Shown: one piece after another, positions 1 through 8,773 of the stretch | Layout: each line of letters opens with the position of its first letter | Position numbering within the stretch: position 1 is the first letter of the stretch | Assembly: GCA_022841745.1 (NCBI GenBank) | Contig: JALHQW010000030.1 | Location: 20,865 to 84,864, forward strand | Reading direction: 5' to 3' | Source of the DNA: Saprospiraceae bacterium | GTDB lineage: Bacteria; Bacteroidota; Bacteroidia; Chitinophagales; Saprospiraceae | Length of the DNA stretch: 64,000 bases | Translations under genes and position numbers: made by a program | The notes under the pieces: generated by a model | The model's database searches: none | What the model was told of the DNA's origin: nothing | The model's input: the letters and a program-made list of their open reading frames with translations, nothing else

Positions 1-887
1 TTCACAAAGCTACAATTGGAGATGACGAAATTATCCGCATTGGTAACGTTGGGCAAGCTGTCCGTTAAACAGTACAACGCCCCGGCATAGGGCGCTTTGT
101 TGCCTTCAAAAGTTGAATTGGAAAGTGATAAGTTTTGGCAGTTGAAGGCCAAAAATGCCCCACCATTGGTCGTGCCGATTTCGTTCAGGTTGCCGGTGAA
201 ATCGCAGGAATCCACCTGAACACCATCCACTGTACGCATGTAAATGGCAGCCTGACCGTAGTTGTTGGAAATATTGCAGTCCCTAATCTTCGTGTCATCA
301 GCGGTGGTGGCAAGGTAGATGCCCGTTCCAGTTGTGGCGAAGTTGTCCACGACATTGCACGACCTCAAGAAGAGTTGCCCATAGGCAAAAACACCACCAC
401 CACTTGTATTGAAAGTAGCACCTGTGCCAGCAGCGTTGCCACCTGAAATGGTGAAGCCGTCAATCAGGGCCGTATTGCCGGGCGAGATGCCATTGACCAC
501 CACCACGTGGGCGGCATTGTCTGCACGGCCAGTAGCGAAGTCACCCGCCACATCATTTCCGTTCACATCCCCGCTTAGGATGGTAATATTGGTTACAGGG
601 TTGCGCTGTGAAACGCTGCTCTCCGTGCCATTGAAGCCGCCGTAGAGGAACAAGCCGCTGTCAATAGTGAACGAAGCCGTGCTGGAAGAAAGCCTGTAAG
701 TACCTGCTGCTACCCATACTGCACCCGTACTGGTGTTGTTCAGTGCAGTTTCCAAACTGGTATAAGCATCGGCCCATGAAGTGCCATTGTTGGCACCTGT
801 AGCATTGTGCTTCACAAACACCTGTGCCGATAAGCCAAGTGTTGCGGCAAGCACCCAAAAAAGACTGAGGTAAAGTTTTTTCATCAT
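1..887 (-). CDS. Right-handed beta-helix surface protein, partial (C-terminus beyond the window)
   Basis: Reading from ATG at 887 (alternative ATG at 884), the product starts with a Lys-Lys signal peptide followed by a hydrophobic stretch ending in LGLSAQ, the usual Bacteroidota cleavage context. Next comes VFVKHNATGANNGTSWADA, the typical opening of secreted beta-helix (parallel right-handed, pectate-lyase-like) proteins, then repeated short units rich in Asn, Gly and Ser (for example GGFNGTESS, DGFTISGG, IRDCNISNN, VDSCDFTGN). These repeats mark a solenoid that is probably exported or on the cell surface. The frame stays open to base 1, so the C-terminus, where a T9SS sorting domain would sit, is missing. 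The ligand is unknown. It is divergent from the T9SS protein at 1060. Confidence 0.8.
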   Translation of the reverse strand, partial: MMKKLYLSLFWVLAATLGLSAQVFVKHNATGANNGTSWADAYTSLETALNNTSTGAVWVAAGTYRLSSSTASFTIDSGLFLYGGFNGTESSVSQRNPVTNITILSGDVNGNDVAGDFATGRADNAAHVVVVNGISPGNTALIDGFTISGGNAAGTGATFNTSGGGVFAYGQLFLRSCNVVDNFATTGTGIYLATTADDTKIRDCNISNNYGQAAIYMRTVDGVQVDSCDFTGNLNEIGTTNGGAFLAFNCQNLSLSNSTFEGNKAPYAGALYCLTDSLPNVTNADNFVISNCSFV

Positions 888-1059
888 TAGTGTTTTGAAC
901 AAGTGAATGTTGTATGTGGAAAATTGCGCGAAAAGGTAGGGCAAACTATTCATTCGTAATAGCTGCTGGGATACATATTAAGCTACCTCCTTTCGTAAAA
1001 AAAACATTAAACCTTGGCCGTTCCAAAAAGTCTTTGTTGCTTTGAACAAAACAAAGCCA

Positions 1060-3267
1060 ATGAAAAAAACTATCCTCTTCCTCTCGTTCTTCCTTTCTAT
1101 CTGCTTCGCAAACGCCCAAACCAACGTGCGTGCCTGGTACGCCAACGGGCAGGTATGGGTGGTGTGGGAAGTCGAGCTGCCATTGCCGCAGACCTACTCC
1201 GTTTTTGCGAAGCCTACCGCCTTCACCAATACCGCTGATGCCACGCCGTTGGGCCGCCTCTTCCGCTTCGAGTACCTGCCGTTTGCGCTGAAGGAACAAG
1301 TGGACACCTTGGCCACTTACCGCATCCCCGACGGGCAGGGCGGCACCTACCAGTTGGCGCAGAACGAGGGCCTTTTTGTGGCGACGCCACACCAAAGCGG
1401 CTCACTGTTCCTGGCCGTCGTTGCCGAAGGCGAAACGACCGTAACGGCTGGCCAAAACATCACCGCTACTGCCGTGCCCTTCCAGTACGACCCTGCCAAC
1501 GACCCTGTGGAATGCCACTTGCAGGCCACTTTCTTTTCACCCTTTGCCTCTAACGTCGTCTGTCAAGCCTATAATATGTGGTGCGATGGCCGCCAAAACC
1601 ACTGGGAAGGCCGCCCCGATTTCCCCATCATGGCCAACGCATTCAAGAACGGGATGCCGGGCTTCTTCCTCGTGAGCATCTCGCCGGACATTGACACCAC
1701 GCAGGCATTCCCGCTCACGGTCTGGCTGCATGGCGGGGGCGGCACGGCGAGGCAGTCCCTGGCTGGCAGCAGGCCCGCCGTGAACATAAAACCAGAGCAG
1801 GGCATCCTCTTGGCGCACAACGACGATGTGATGGGCTGGCGTGACACCGTGCCTCCGAACCCCGAGCAGCCCAGTTGGCATTTTGGCTGGCGCAAAAACT
1901 GGAACCCCTTCCTGCCCGGCGGCAACCTGCCCACCGCTACGGATACCGTCATCAACTACACCCAGCGGCGCTACCTTTGGATTGACCAATGGCTGGCCCG
2001 TCGTTTCAACGTGGACACTACCCGCATCAACATCAACGGCCACAGCATGGGTGGGGCAGGCACCACGGCCATGTCCAAGTGCCACCCCCGGCACTATGCC
2101 TCGGCCACTATCTTCAACAACGGCTTCGGCCCGCATGAGAACAGCGGCATCAACGCTATTTTCGGTTCTTCGACCGATGATTTCCCCACCAACCTGACCA
2201 ACCGAAGCGGTGGCACGGTAAGGCTGTCGCAGGTCTGGAACATCATAGACAACACCTCGCCGGAGCGGGACTGGCCGCCCATGCGGGTCTATCACTCCAA
2301 GAACGACGACAACGGAACGATGCGCTGGGACGCCTACGTGGTGGAGAACTACCGCAAGGCCGACTCGCTCGGCATGGGCGTGCAGCTTTACTGGAGCGAG
2401 CGGGCACACGGCATTGACGATGGCGCCGACTACAACGACCACTGGCACAACGGCACCCAGCCCAACCAACAGACGGGGTACGACAATACGGCTTTTGAGG
2501 AGGCACATTTCGACAGCGATGATTGGCTACCTGCCTTTTTTAACCACCGCCTGCAACCCGCTGCTGGAGACCCCGGCGATGGCACCTTGGGCACAGGGCC
2601 AAATGGCGTTGGGGATGATTGGGGAACTTGGGGTGGATATCACCGTTGGGAGGATGCGAGGATTGAGCAAGGTTGCTGGGGGCCGGGCACGTTCTATGCT
2701 ACGCTTTACCTTGAAGATGGTGCCCCTTTTGCAAATGATAATTGTCCATTGGACTCGTTGATTTCAGATATTTACATTAGAAGATTGCCTTATGACCAAG
2801 CAACTTTTTGTGATTTTGGCAACAACCCGCAAGCAGCGTGGTTTGCCAGTATGAGTTCGCTTGATGACAATTATCATGAGAACTTGAATACAGAATGCAT
2901 CGGTGACGACCTGATGAAATTCAGTGATGTCAAACTGTTCAAGAAGGGCATAAGACGGCTTGAGCTATCAATCTGCTTAATCGTCCCCACCACCTCCGTC
3001 GGTGCCACGCCCTTCACCGCCGCCCTGCAACCCAACCCGGCACAGGGTGCCACTACTCTCTTGTTGTCCCTGCAGAGGCAAAGCGACCTCAATATTCGTA
3101 TCACCGATACCAGTGGTCGGCAGTTCGCCTCGCAAAACGTGGAGGGACAGACGGGCGAGAACCGGGTACCGCTGGAAATCGGCGGGCTGCCCAACGGACT
3201 TTACTTTGTGCAAGTGGTGGACGAGCGGGGAAGTGCGGCTACCTTAAAACTCGTGGTGGGCAACTGA
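1060..3267 (+). CDS. Secreted alpha/beta-hydrolase (esterase-like) with T9SS type A sorting domain
   Basis: 735 aa from ATG at 1060; an in-frame TTG at 1042 is less likely because the Lys-rich signal peptide starts at the ATG. The signal peptide ends near ANAQ. The middle looks like a feruloyl-esterase/PHB-depolymerase-type hydrolase: an HGGGG oxyanion-like segment near residue 224, the nucleophile elbow GHSMGG with Ser about 329, and a candidate His in ERAHGIDDG near 450. The last ~80 residues (QPNPAQGATTLL through LPNGLYFVQV and LKLVVGN) are a T9SS type A sorting domain, so the protein should cross the outer membrane by T9SS and be released or anchored. Substrate is unknown. A weak stem-loop follows the stop at about 3283-3320. 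Confidence 0.85.
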   Translation: MKKTILFLSFFLSICFANAQTNVRAWYANGQVWVVWEVELPLPQTYSVFAKPTAFTNTADATPLGRLFRFEYLPFALKEQVDTLATYRIPDGQGGTYQLAQNEGLFVATPHQSGSLFLAVVAEGETTVTAGQNITATAVPFQYDPANDPVECHLQATFFSPFASNVVCQAYNMWCDGRQNHWEGRPDFPIMANAFKNGMPGFFLVSISPDIDTTQAFPLTVWLHGGGGTARQSLAGSRPAVNIKPEQGILLAHNDDVMGWRDTVPPNPEQPSWHFGWRKNWNPFLPGGNLPTATDTVINYTQRRYLWIDQWLARRFNVDTTRININGHSMGGAGTTAMSKCHPRHYASATIFNNGFGPHENSGINAIFGSSTDDFPTNLTNRSGGTVRLSQVWNIIDNTSPERDWPPMRVYHSKNDDNGTMRWDAYVVENYRKADSLGMGVQLYWSERAHGIDDGADYNDHWHNGTQPNQQTGYDNTAFEEAHFDSDDWLPAFFNHRLQPAAGDPGDGTLGTGPNGVGDDWGTWGGYHRWEDARIEQGCWGPGTFYATLYLEDGAPFANDNCPLDSLISDIYIRRLPYDQATFCDFGNNPQAAWFASMSSLDDNYHENLNTECIGDDLMKFSDVKLFKKGIRRLELSICLIVPTTSVGATPFTAALQPNPAQGATTLLLSLQRQSDLNIRITDTSGRQFASQNVEGQTGENRVPLEIGGLPNGLYFVQVVDERGSAATLKLVVGN

Positions 3268-3327
3268 GAAATTGCCCTAATTTTGAGCTTTCGGCTGCGC
3301 CAAATTTGCAGCTGAAAGCCCAATTCC

Positions 3328-3451
3328 GTAACTATTTAAGAGGGTGTGGGAGGAGAGAAAAAATGAAATTTTTTCTCTCCTCCCATGTTTTAGGGTGTTT
3401 TTTGTAAAAATTTTCAATTTTTACAAAAAACACCCCCTGCTAAGTAGTTAC
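3328..3451. repeat. MITE-like double-hairpin element, family 1, copy 1
   Basis: A 124-bp non-coding element bounded by imperfect 17-bp terminal inverted repeats, GTAACTATTTAAGAGGG at the left and the complement of GTAACTACTTAGCAGGG at the right (14 of 17 match). Inside are two strong palindromes. The first has arms GGGAGGAGAG...CTCTCCTCCC; the second has arms GGGTGTTTTTTGTAAAAATT...AATTTTTACAAAAAACACCC. Its right end lies 9 bp before the ATG at 3461. Related copies lie at 32806-32882 and, inverted, at 44971-45096. Confidence 0.8.
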
Positions 3452-3460
3452 CCATTTCTT

Positions 3461-3964
3461 ATGCAAATCGTCAACAGCACGGTAGAGGACATTGACCTCA
3501 TTTTCTGGTTTTACGATGCCGCCATCGAGTACCAAAAAAAGGTCTTCGACAAGCACTGGAAGGGCTTCGAGCATGACCTCGTTGAGCGGGAAATCAACGA
3601 AAACAGGCAATGGAAAATCCTGCTGGACGGGCAAGTGGCCTGCGTTTTCGCCATCACTTTCAACGACCATAGCATTTGGGGCGAGCATGACCAAGACGAC
3701 GCCATCTACATCCACCGCATTGTGACGCACCCCGATTTCAGGGGGCGCAACCTCGTCCAGCACATCGTCCATTGGGCAAAGGATTATGCCCACGCTATGC
3801 GCCGACAATACGTGCGCTTGGACACTTGGGGCGACAACGAAAAACTCATCCAACTCTACCAAAATGCGGGCTTCAAGTTTTTGGGCATCATCACGCCCGA
3901 CTTCCGCAGCTTGCCCAAGCACTATATTGGAATTACTTTGAGTTTATTCGAGATTAAACTTTGA
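3461..3964 (+). CDS. GNAT family N-acetyltransferase
   Basis: 167 aa starting at ATG 3461 (MQIVNSTVEDIDLIFWFYD). An upstream in-frame extension would be read through a palindromic repeat and is rejected. The GNAT fold is indicated by IHRIVTHPDFRGRNLVQHIVHWAKDYA, where R-G-R-N-L is the acetyl-CoA pyrophosphate-binding Q/RxxGxG/A-type segment. A late YQNAGFKFLG motif also fits. It should transfer an acetyl group from acetyl-CoA to an amine; the substrate cannot be told. The leader holds almost the whole 3328-3451 hairpin element, which could affect its expression. The next gene begins 19 bp downstream. Confidence 0.85.
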   Translation: MQIVNSTVEDIDLIFWFYDAAIEYQKKVFDKHWKGFEHDLVEREINENRQWKILLDGQVACVFAITFNDHSIWGEHDQDDAIYIHRIVTHPDFRGRNLVQHIVHWAKDYAHAMRRQYVRLDTWGDNEKLIQLYQNAGFKFLGIITPDFRSLPKHYIGITLSLFEIKL

Positions 3965-3983
3965 ATTTAAAAATCACTATTTC

Positions 3984-4499
3984 ATGAAATATATCGCCTT
4001 TTTGCGGGGAATAAATGTCGGCAATATCCGCATTAAAATGACCGATCTGAAATCGGCTTTTGAAGCAATGGGATGCCAATCGGTTAAAACTTATTTGCAG
4101 ACAGGGAACGTTGTTTTTGAATCCGATAAAACCATTGAAGAACTAAAGCCATTGCTGGAAAAAGGGCTAGCAGACCATTTTAAATACGAGGCTTTTGTAT
4201 TACTGTATGAGTTTCGTGAATTAGCAGCTATAATGGCCGATTACCCCATGCAACGAGACAATTCAAATCATGCATATATCCTTTTTGTTGGAAACAATAC
4301 CGCTTTTGAGGAAATAAAAAATAACGCACAAAACCTCAAGGACGAGACGGATAATATCGCTTATGGCAACCGTGTTATTTATTGGAAAACCCCCATCGGG
4401 CAAACCCTTGACACCCCGTTTTCCAAGCTGTTGGCAAAGCCGAAATACAAAAGCTGCACCACCATGCGCAACTTGAATACTTTGGAAAAGATGGAGTGA
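3984..4499 (+). CDS. DUF1697 domain-containing protein
   Basis: 171 aa, full family length. The opening MKYIAFLRGINVGNIRIKMTDLK and the following YLQTGNVVFES are hallmark DUF1697 segments (cytoplasmic alpha/beta proteins of unknown function). The C-terminus KYKSCTTMRNLNTLEKM also fits the family (T-x-R-N-x-x-T-x-x-K). It follows the GNAT gene by 19 bp on the same strand and may share its transcript. It converges with the dipeptidase gene, with the two stop codons only 2 bp apart. Confidence 0.88.
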   Translation: MKYIAFLRGINVGNIRIKMTDLKSAFEAMGCQSVKTYLQTGNVVFESDKTIEELKPLLEKGLADHFKYEAFVLLYEFRELAAIMADYPMQRDNSNHAYILFVGNNTAFEEIKNNAQNLKDETDNIAYGNRVIYWKTPIGQTLDTPFSKLLAKPKYKSCTTMRNLNTLEKME

Positions 4500-4501
4500 G
4501 T

Positions 4502-5248
4502 TTACTTCCCTTCGCAGTCCCACACCCAGTCCGCCAATCCGAACTTCCCCTTGCGGAGCGAATAATGCCACCACTCCGTCGTTGTGTGCTTCATGCCCAC
4601 GTCGGCCATCGTTTTCAACAGCAGTTGGCGGTTGGCGAGCACCTGTTTGGGCAGCTTGGTGTAGGCATGGTAGGCCTCCTCACCGAAAAAATCGAAATCG
4701 GTGCCCATGTCCAATTCCTTGCCGTCCTTGTCCACGATGGTCAGGTCGGCGGCCATGCCCCGGTTGTGCATCGAGCCTTTGCGGGGATCGGCCACGTAGC
4801 GGGGGTCGGGAACCTTGTTCCACAGCTTCCATTGAATGGGGCGGGGACGGTAGCAGTCGTACATTTTCAGGCCGCCGTAGCCTTGTTTTTGCAGGGCTTT
4901 GTGGGCTTTTACAAGTGCTTCCGCAACGGTGGTACGGTAGAAGCAGCGCCCGCAGTCGTACATTTTTTCCTTCACGAAATTGTTGGAGGTGGCATAACGC
5001 AAATCCAGTTTTATGGTCGGGTCGAGGGCGGTGATTTCCGTCCAGCCGTCGGGGATGGGATTGCGGATTAGGATCCCTTCGGGAATGACAAAATGCGGAA
5101 TGCGGATTGGGGGGGCGCTGCTTGGATTGGCAGTGTCAATAGGTTGCACTTCGGCAATGGGTGGCTTTGGCCTTTCTGTTGGGGCTTCGGTGCTTGAGGA
5201 GCCGCAGTTGAGCAGCAGGATGAGCAGGCTGAGTGCGAGGTATTTCAT
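4502..5248 (-). CDS. D-alanyl-D-alanine dipeptidase (VanX/DdpX family) lipoprotein
   Basis: 248 aa from ATG 5248 (MKYLALSLLILLLNCGSSS), a lipoprotein signal with the lipobox Cys after LLLN. An upstream TTG start is unlikely. The peptidase M15D zinc site is visible as SMHNRGMAADL (SxHxxGxAxD) and EWWHY near the C-terminus (catalytic Glu and third zinc His). The family hydrolyses D-Ala-D-Ala for peptidoglycan recycling or remodelling; the lipobox places it in the periplasm, membrane anchored. No vanH/vanA neighbours exist, so a glycopeptide-resistance role is not suggested. Bases 5059-5117, within the region just after the signal peptide, contain GCGGAAT/GCGGATT heptamer-like repeats. Confidence 0.87.
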   Translation of the reverse strand: MKYLALSLLILLLNCGSSSTEAPTERPKPPIAEVQPIDTANPSSAPPIRIPHFVIPEGILIRNPIPDGWTEITALDPTIKLDLRYATSNNFVKEKMYDCGRCFYRTTVAEALVKAHKALQKQGYGGLKMYDCYRPRPIQWKLWNKVPDPRYVADPRKGSMHNRGMAADLTIVDKDGKELDMGTDFDFFGEEAYHAYTKLPKQVLANRQLLLKTMADVGMKHTTTEWWHYSLRKGKFGLADWVWDCEGK

Positions 5249-5547
5249 CGGAAGTCTTGTTTTGCGGCCAAGTTCGGTATTTGCCGCATTTCTTCTCCCA
5301 TTTTTCCGCCGTACTAGTCGCCTTGTCATTGCCGTAGGCAAACTGCGACGTCATGTGTGCCGCCCCGTCGTGACTTCCCGCTTGGCGTTGCGGATTGCCT
5401 GCGGCAACGACAAAAGCGATATGGCCATGACAACCGTTTTCATAAAATAAATGTTAAACCTTGCGTTTAATGCGTCGGCGGGCGTGTCCTTGCGGCATCA
5501 AACCGTCGTAAGTTCGGCTGTGCCCAACACGGGCGGCCAATTTGACC

Positions 5548-5555
5548 TACATTTG
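5548..5555 (+). promoter_or_regulatory. Bacteroidota -7 promoter element TACATTTG for the TraB/GumN gene
   Basis: TACATTTG exactly matches the Bacteroidota -7 consensus TAnnTTTG and lies 22 bp before the ATG at 5578, giving a short leader. Confidence 0.5.
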
Positions 5556-5577
5556 TTCCAAAATCTTTTTCAAAAAA

Positions 5578-6519
5578 ATGAAGCAAATCACCAGTCTGTT
5601 ATTTGTGCTTTTTGTGGCCTTCGGCCAATTGCTGGCGCAACCAGCGACCACCCAAGCAACTTCCACCACCGCCCCTACCAAAGAAGAAAATGCCCTGCTA
5701 TGGCGCATCAGCGGCAAGGGGCTGGCCACGGCCTCGTACCTCTACGGCACCATCCACATGATAGGCAAGGACGACTTCTTCCTGACGGATAGCACCCGCT
5801 CGGCCATTGACAGGGCCAAGCTCGTCACCTTCGAAATCAACATGGAGGACATGATGGACATCTCCTCGCAGCTCGGCCTGATGATGAAGTCGTTCATGGC
5901 AGGGGGCAAAACGCTGAAAGACCTCCTCAGCAAAGAGGACTACGAACTCGTGAAAGCCCATTTCGACAAGCAGGGCATGCCCATCTTCCTCTTCGAGCGC
6001 ATGAAGCCGATGTTCCTCTCCGTCATGGCCGACATGGACATGAGCGACCTCAGCGGAGGCCTCGGTGGCGGCGGCGACATGGTGTCCTACGAAATGAAAA
6101 TCATGGACATTGCGCAGCAAAACAAAGCCAAAATGGGCGGCCTCGAAACCGCCGAATACCAGATGAGCATGTTCGATAGCATCCCCTACGAAGACCAGGC
6201 GAAGATGCTCGTCGAGTCCATCAAAATGTCCGGCGGCGATAGCAGCGAGGCAGATGGCCAGTTCGCCGAAATGGTGAAGCTCTACAAGGAGCAGGACATC
6301 GTGGGAATGGTGTCCATGATGGGCGAAGAGGACAGTGGCATCGGCGGCTACGAAGACCTGCTGCTCAACCAGCGCAACCGCAACTGGATACCCGTCATGG
6401 GCGAGATGATGGTGAAACAGCCCACCTTCTTTGCCGTCGGTGCCGGGCACTTGGCAGGCGACCAAGGGGTGATTTCGCTGTTACGCAAAGATGGCTACAA
6501 GGTGGAGGCGGTGAGGTGA
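5578..6519 (+). CDS. TraB/GumN family protein
   Basis: 313 aa from ATG 5578, chosen over TTG 5542 because the signal peptide (MKQITSLLFVLFVAFGQLLAQ) begins there. The TraB/GumN hallmarks are present: LYGTIHMIG near residue 56, and the C-terminal FFAVGAGHLAGDQGVISLLRKDGYKV. Both are the conserved G-x-x-H halves of this metal-dependent protease-like fold. Met and Gly rich segments in the middle (GGLGGGGDMVSYEMKIMD) are unusual but in frame. It is probably periplasmic or outer-membrane associated; the substrate is unknown. Confidence 0.85.
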   Translation: MKQITSLLFVLFVAFGQLLAQPATTQATSTTAPTKEENALLWRISGKGLATASYLYGTIHMIGKDDFFLTDSTRSAIDRAKLVTFEINMEDMMDISSQLGLMMKSFMAGGKTLKDLLSKEDYELVKAHFDKQGMPIFLFERMKPMFLSVMADMDMSDLSGGLGGGGDMVSYEMKIMDIAQQNKAKMGGLETAEYQMSMFDSIPYEDQAKMLVESIKMSGGDSSEADGQFAEMVKLYKEQDIVGMVSMMGEEDSGIGGYEDLLLNQRNRNWIPVMGEMMVKQPTFFAVGAGHLAGDQGVISLLRKDGYKVEAVR

Positions 6520-6545
6520 TTGCGGATCTCGGATTGCGGATTGGG
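6518..6545 (+). repeat. Heptamer cassette (GATTGCG type, 4 units) at the TraB/GumN stop codon
   Basis: Four 7-bp units GATTGCG, GATCTCG, GATTGCG, GATTGGG start on the stop codon. They are the reverse complement of the AATCCGA family seen at 40086 and 45316. A partial opposing arm, CTAATCCGCAATC, lies near 6690, so the gap could form a long hairpin. Confidence 0.6.
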
Positions 6546-6718
6546 GTGGCTGCTATATTGCCTAAGCCGCCCATCAATTAAAATTGTGGCTATCCATAAA
6601 GCAACAAGCCCTTTTCATCGAAGATGGAAAAACATAAAAAATCATAAAAAATCTGCGTCTTTCTGCGTCAAAAAAGCAGCGTCACCCCCTAATCCGCAAT
6701 CAAAACAAGCGAATACCA

Positions 6719-8131
6719 ATGACAGCTACATTTTCATATACTGACCTTCAACATCTTTTCGACTTGCAGCTTCGCAATGCCTCAGCCGTAGCCAAGGCCA
6801 CGCCCCGTGAGCGCATTGCCAAGCTGAACCGCTTTTTGGACGCCGTGCTGCGCAACCGTCAAACCATGCGGGACGCCATGTTCGCCGACTACCGCAAGCC
6901 GCCCTTCGAGGTGGATGCCGTGGAGGTGCTGCCCATCACTGGGGCCATCCGCCACACCCGCTCGCAGCTTCGGCGCTGGATGCAGCCGCAACTAGTGCCC
7001 ACGCCGTTGGCCTTCCTCGGCGGCAGTTCTTGGGTGCAGTACGAACCAAAAGGCGTCTGCCTCATCATTTCCCCTTGGAATTTCCCGTTCAATCTCACGT
7101 TCCTGCCGCTCATATCGGCCATTGCCGCAGGCAACACGGCCATCATCAAGCCCTCGGAAATGACGCCGCACTCGTCGGCGCTGATTCGCAAAATCGTGCA
7201 GGAGGTGTTCGATGAGAACGAAGTGGCCGTCGTGGAGGGCGATGTGGAGGCATCTAAAGCGCTCCTGGAGTTGCCGTTCAACCATATCTTTTTCACGGGA
7301 GCGCCGAGCATCGGCAAGCAGGTGATGAAGGCCGCCGCCGAGCACCTTGCTTCGGTCACGCTGGAACTGGGCGGCAAGTCCCCTACCATCGTGGACGAGA
7401 CCGCCGACCTGGCCACCACGGCTACCCGCATTATTCGGGGAAAATTCGCCAACTGCGGCCAAATCTGCGTAGCCCCAGACTATATTTTGGTACACGAAAA
7501 AGTGCAGGCCGAACTATTGGATTTGATGAAAAAACGCCTCGTGGAGGGCTACGGCGACGATGCCTCCAAGTCCGATTCCTACCCTCGCATGGTGAACGCC
7601 CGGCATTTTGCGAGGGTGAAAAACTATTTGGAGGATGCGCTGCAAAGCGGCGCAAAAATCGAGGCCGGGGGCCGCACCAACGCCGCCGAGAACTATATCG
7701 AACCGACTATTTTGACCCACACCGCTCCTGATTCCCTGGTGATGCAGGAGGAGATTTTCGGGCCGCTGCTGCCCGTGCTTCCTTACCGCAGCTTGGACGA
7801 GGCCATCGCCTTCGTCAATGCCGGGGAGCGCCCGCTGACCCTTAGCATTTTTTCAAAAAACCGGGAAAACCAGCGGCGAGTGCTGGCAGAGACCCGTGCC
7901 GGCAACTCCTGCGTGAACCACTGCCAACTGCATTTCTACAACCACGACCTGCCCTTCGGCGGCGTGAACAACAGCGGCGTCGGCAAATCGCATGGTTGGT
8001 ACGGTTTTCAGGAGTTCACAAACGCCCGTGCCGTCTATCGCCAGGACTTCTGGGGCCCGAGCGAGCTGCTGCGTGCGCCGTATGACAAGATGAAGATGTG
8101 GATTTTGGATATGGCGATAAAATGGCTGTGA
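6719..8131 (+). CDS. Aldehyde dehydrogenase family protein (class 3-like)
   Basis: 470 aa, near the length of class 3/fatty-aldehyde NAD(P)-dependent dehydrogenases. Visible motifs are the N-terminal RHTRSQLRRWM segment, the nucleotide-binding ISPWNFPFNLTF, catalytic Glu in TLELGGKSPTIVD, and catalytic Cys in FANCGQICVAPDYILV. The C-terminal PFGGVNNSGVGKSHG is also typical. It should oxidise long-chain or aromatic aldehydes to acids in the cytoplasm. It is a single gene, and the 200-bp region upstream holds the heptamer remnants described at 6518. Confidence 0.92.
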   Translation: MTATFSYTDLQHLFDLQLRNASAVAKATPRERIAKLNRFLDAVLRNRQTMRDAMFADYRKPPFEVDAVEVLPITGAIRHTRSQLRRWMQPQLVPTPLAFLGGSSWVQYEPKGVCLIISPWNFPFNLTFLPLISAIAAGNTAIIKPSEMTPHSSALIRKIVQEVFDENEVAVVEGDVEASKALLELPFNHIFFTGAPSIGKQVMKAAAEHLASVTLELGGKSPTIVDETADLATTATRIIRGKFANCGQICVAPDYILVHEKVQAELLDLMKKRLVEGYGDDASKSDSYPRMVNARHFARVKNYLEDALQSGAKIEAGGRTNAAENYIEPTILTHTAPDSLVMQEEIFGPLLPVLPYRSLDEAIAFVNAGERPLTLSIFSKNRENQRRVLAETRAGNSCVNHCQLHFYNHDLPFGGVNNSGVGKSHGWYGFQEFTNARAVYRQDFWGPSELLRAPYDKMKMWILDMAIKWL

Positions 8132-8244
8132 AGAAAAGTTCGTCAGTTTGACAGTTGGTCCCAAAGGGGTAAACAGTTGGCAGTCAGTTCGCAGGTCTGA
8201 AAGTCAGTCAGGTATTCGGATAACTTTACAAGTAGTTTTATCAC

Positions 8245-8252
8245 TAACTTTG
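8245..8252 (+). promoter_or_regulatory. -7 promoter element TAACTTTG for the 8278 gene
   Basis: TAACTTTG matches TAnnTTTG and lies 25 bp upstream of ATG 8278. The gap 8132-8277 also holds degenerate heptamers of the CAGTTGG/CAGTCAG type (about 8153-8210), related to the cassette inside the chitinase gene. Confidence 0.5.
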
Positions 8253-8277
8253 TTTGTAGTTCCAATACTGCATAAAC

Positions 8278-8697
8278 ATGGATTTAAAGAAAACAACAGT
8301 TGAAGGAGGTTTTGATGGACGTACCGTTGAAGCGGCTCGCTCCAAGCCCATGCCCGCTGCGGAGGAAAAGCTGTTGAATTACTTGGATACATTGGCACAA
8401 CTGAAGGATGATTGGGACGGGGAAGGCTCGTTAAAACCAGATGATTTGGCGCTGATGGATGCCAAGTTGTTTGTAAAAAGCCTATTTCAGCAGTTTCCAA
8501 AAAACCAAGTGGAGCAGGCCTGTCCCGGCCAATCAGGCGAGATTGCCATCGAGCTTCGCAATGGGGCAAAGTCATTGGAGTTCCTATTTTACCCTAATAA
8601 AAAATGGAAGTATGTGAGCGTTGGCGGCGAACGTCCAACAGCACAAGGCGTTTTTGAACAGAAAAACCTCCCTAAACTGATAACTTGGCTGCATTAA
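8278..8697 (+). CDS. Small protein with an LKDDWDGEGS motif, function unknown
   Basis: 139 aa, cytoplasmic, no signal peptide. The segment LNYLDTLAQLKDDWDGEGSLKPDD resembles a motif (LxxLxxLxxDWDGxGAxxP) seen in many small uncharacterised bacterial proteins near mobile or toxin-antitoxin genes. After it come an alternating strand-like part (GEIAIELRNGAKSLEFLFYP) and KWKYVSVGGE. No catalytic residues can be assigned. It has a good -7 promoter box. A gene fragment follows it at 8684-8773. Confidence 0.7.
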   Translation: MDLKKTTVEGGFDGRTVEAARSKPMPAAEEKLLNYLDTLAQLKDDWDGEGSLKPDDLALMDAKLFVKSLFQQFPKNQVEQACPGQSGEIAIELRNGAKSLEFLFYPNKKWKYVSVGGERPTAQGVFEQKNLPKLITWLH

Positions 8698-8773
8698 AAT
8701 AGGCGGCATAGATTTGGAAGACGACCTCAAACCAAAATTGCTCGCTGAAAACGCCTACAAGATTTTTCCATGA
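8684..8773 (+). pseudogene. Possible C-terminal relic of an amidohydrolase-like gene
   Basis: An open frame after a stop at 8681 ends in IGGIDLEDDLKPKLLAENAYKIFP, with its TGA overlapping the chitinase ATG (ATGA). The ending N-A-x-K/R-x-F resembles the last helix of TIM-barrel amidohydrolases (KIL..NA.RLF). Nothing recognisable precedes it, so if real it is a decayed gene end. Too short to be firm. Confidence 0.3.

Noticed and set aside
1537..2508. Long antisense open frame (323 codons) inside the T9SS hydrolase gene
   Set aside because: It mirrors a well-supported gene; its product is Val/Arg/Gly-rich without any domain.
4502..5248. Van-type glycopeptide resistance cluster
   Set aside because: Only a VanX/DdpX-like dipeptidase is present, with no VanH, VanA-ligase or VanRS genes.
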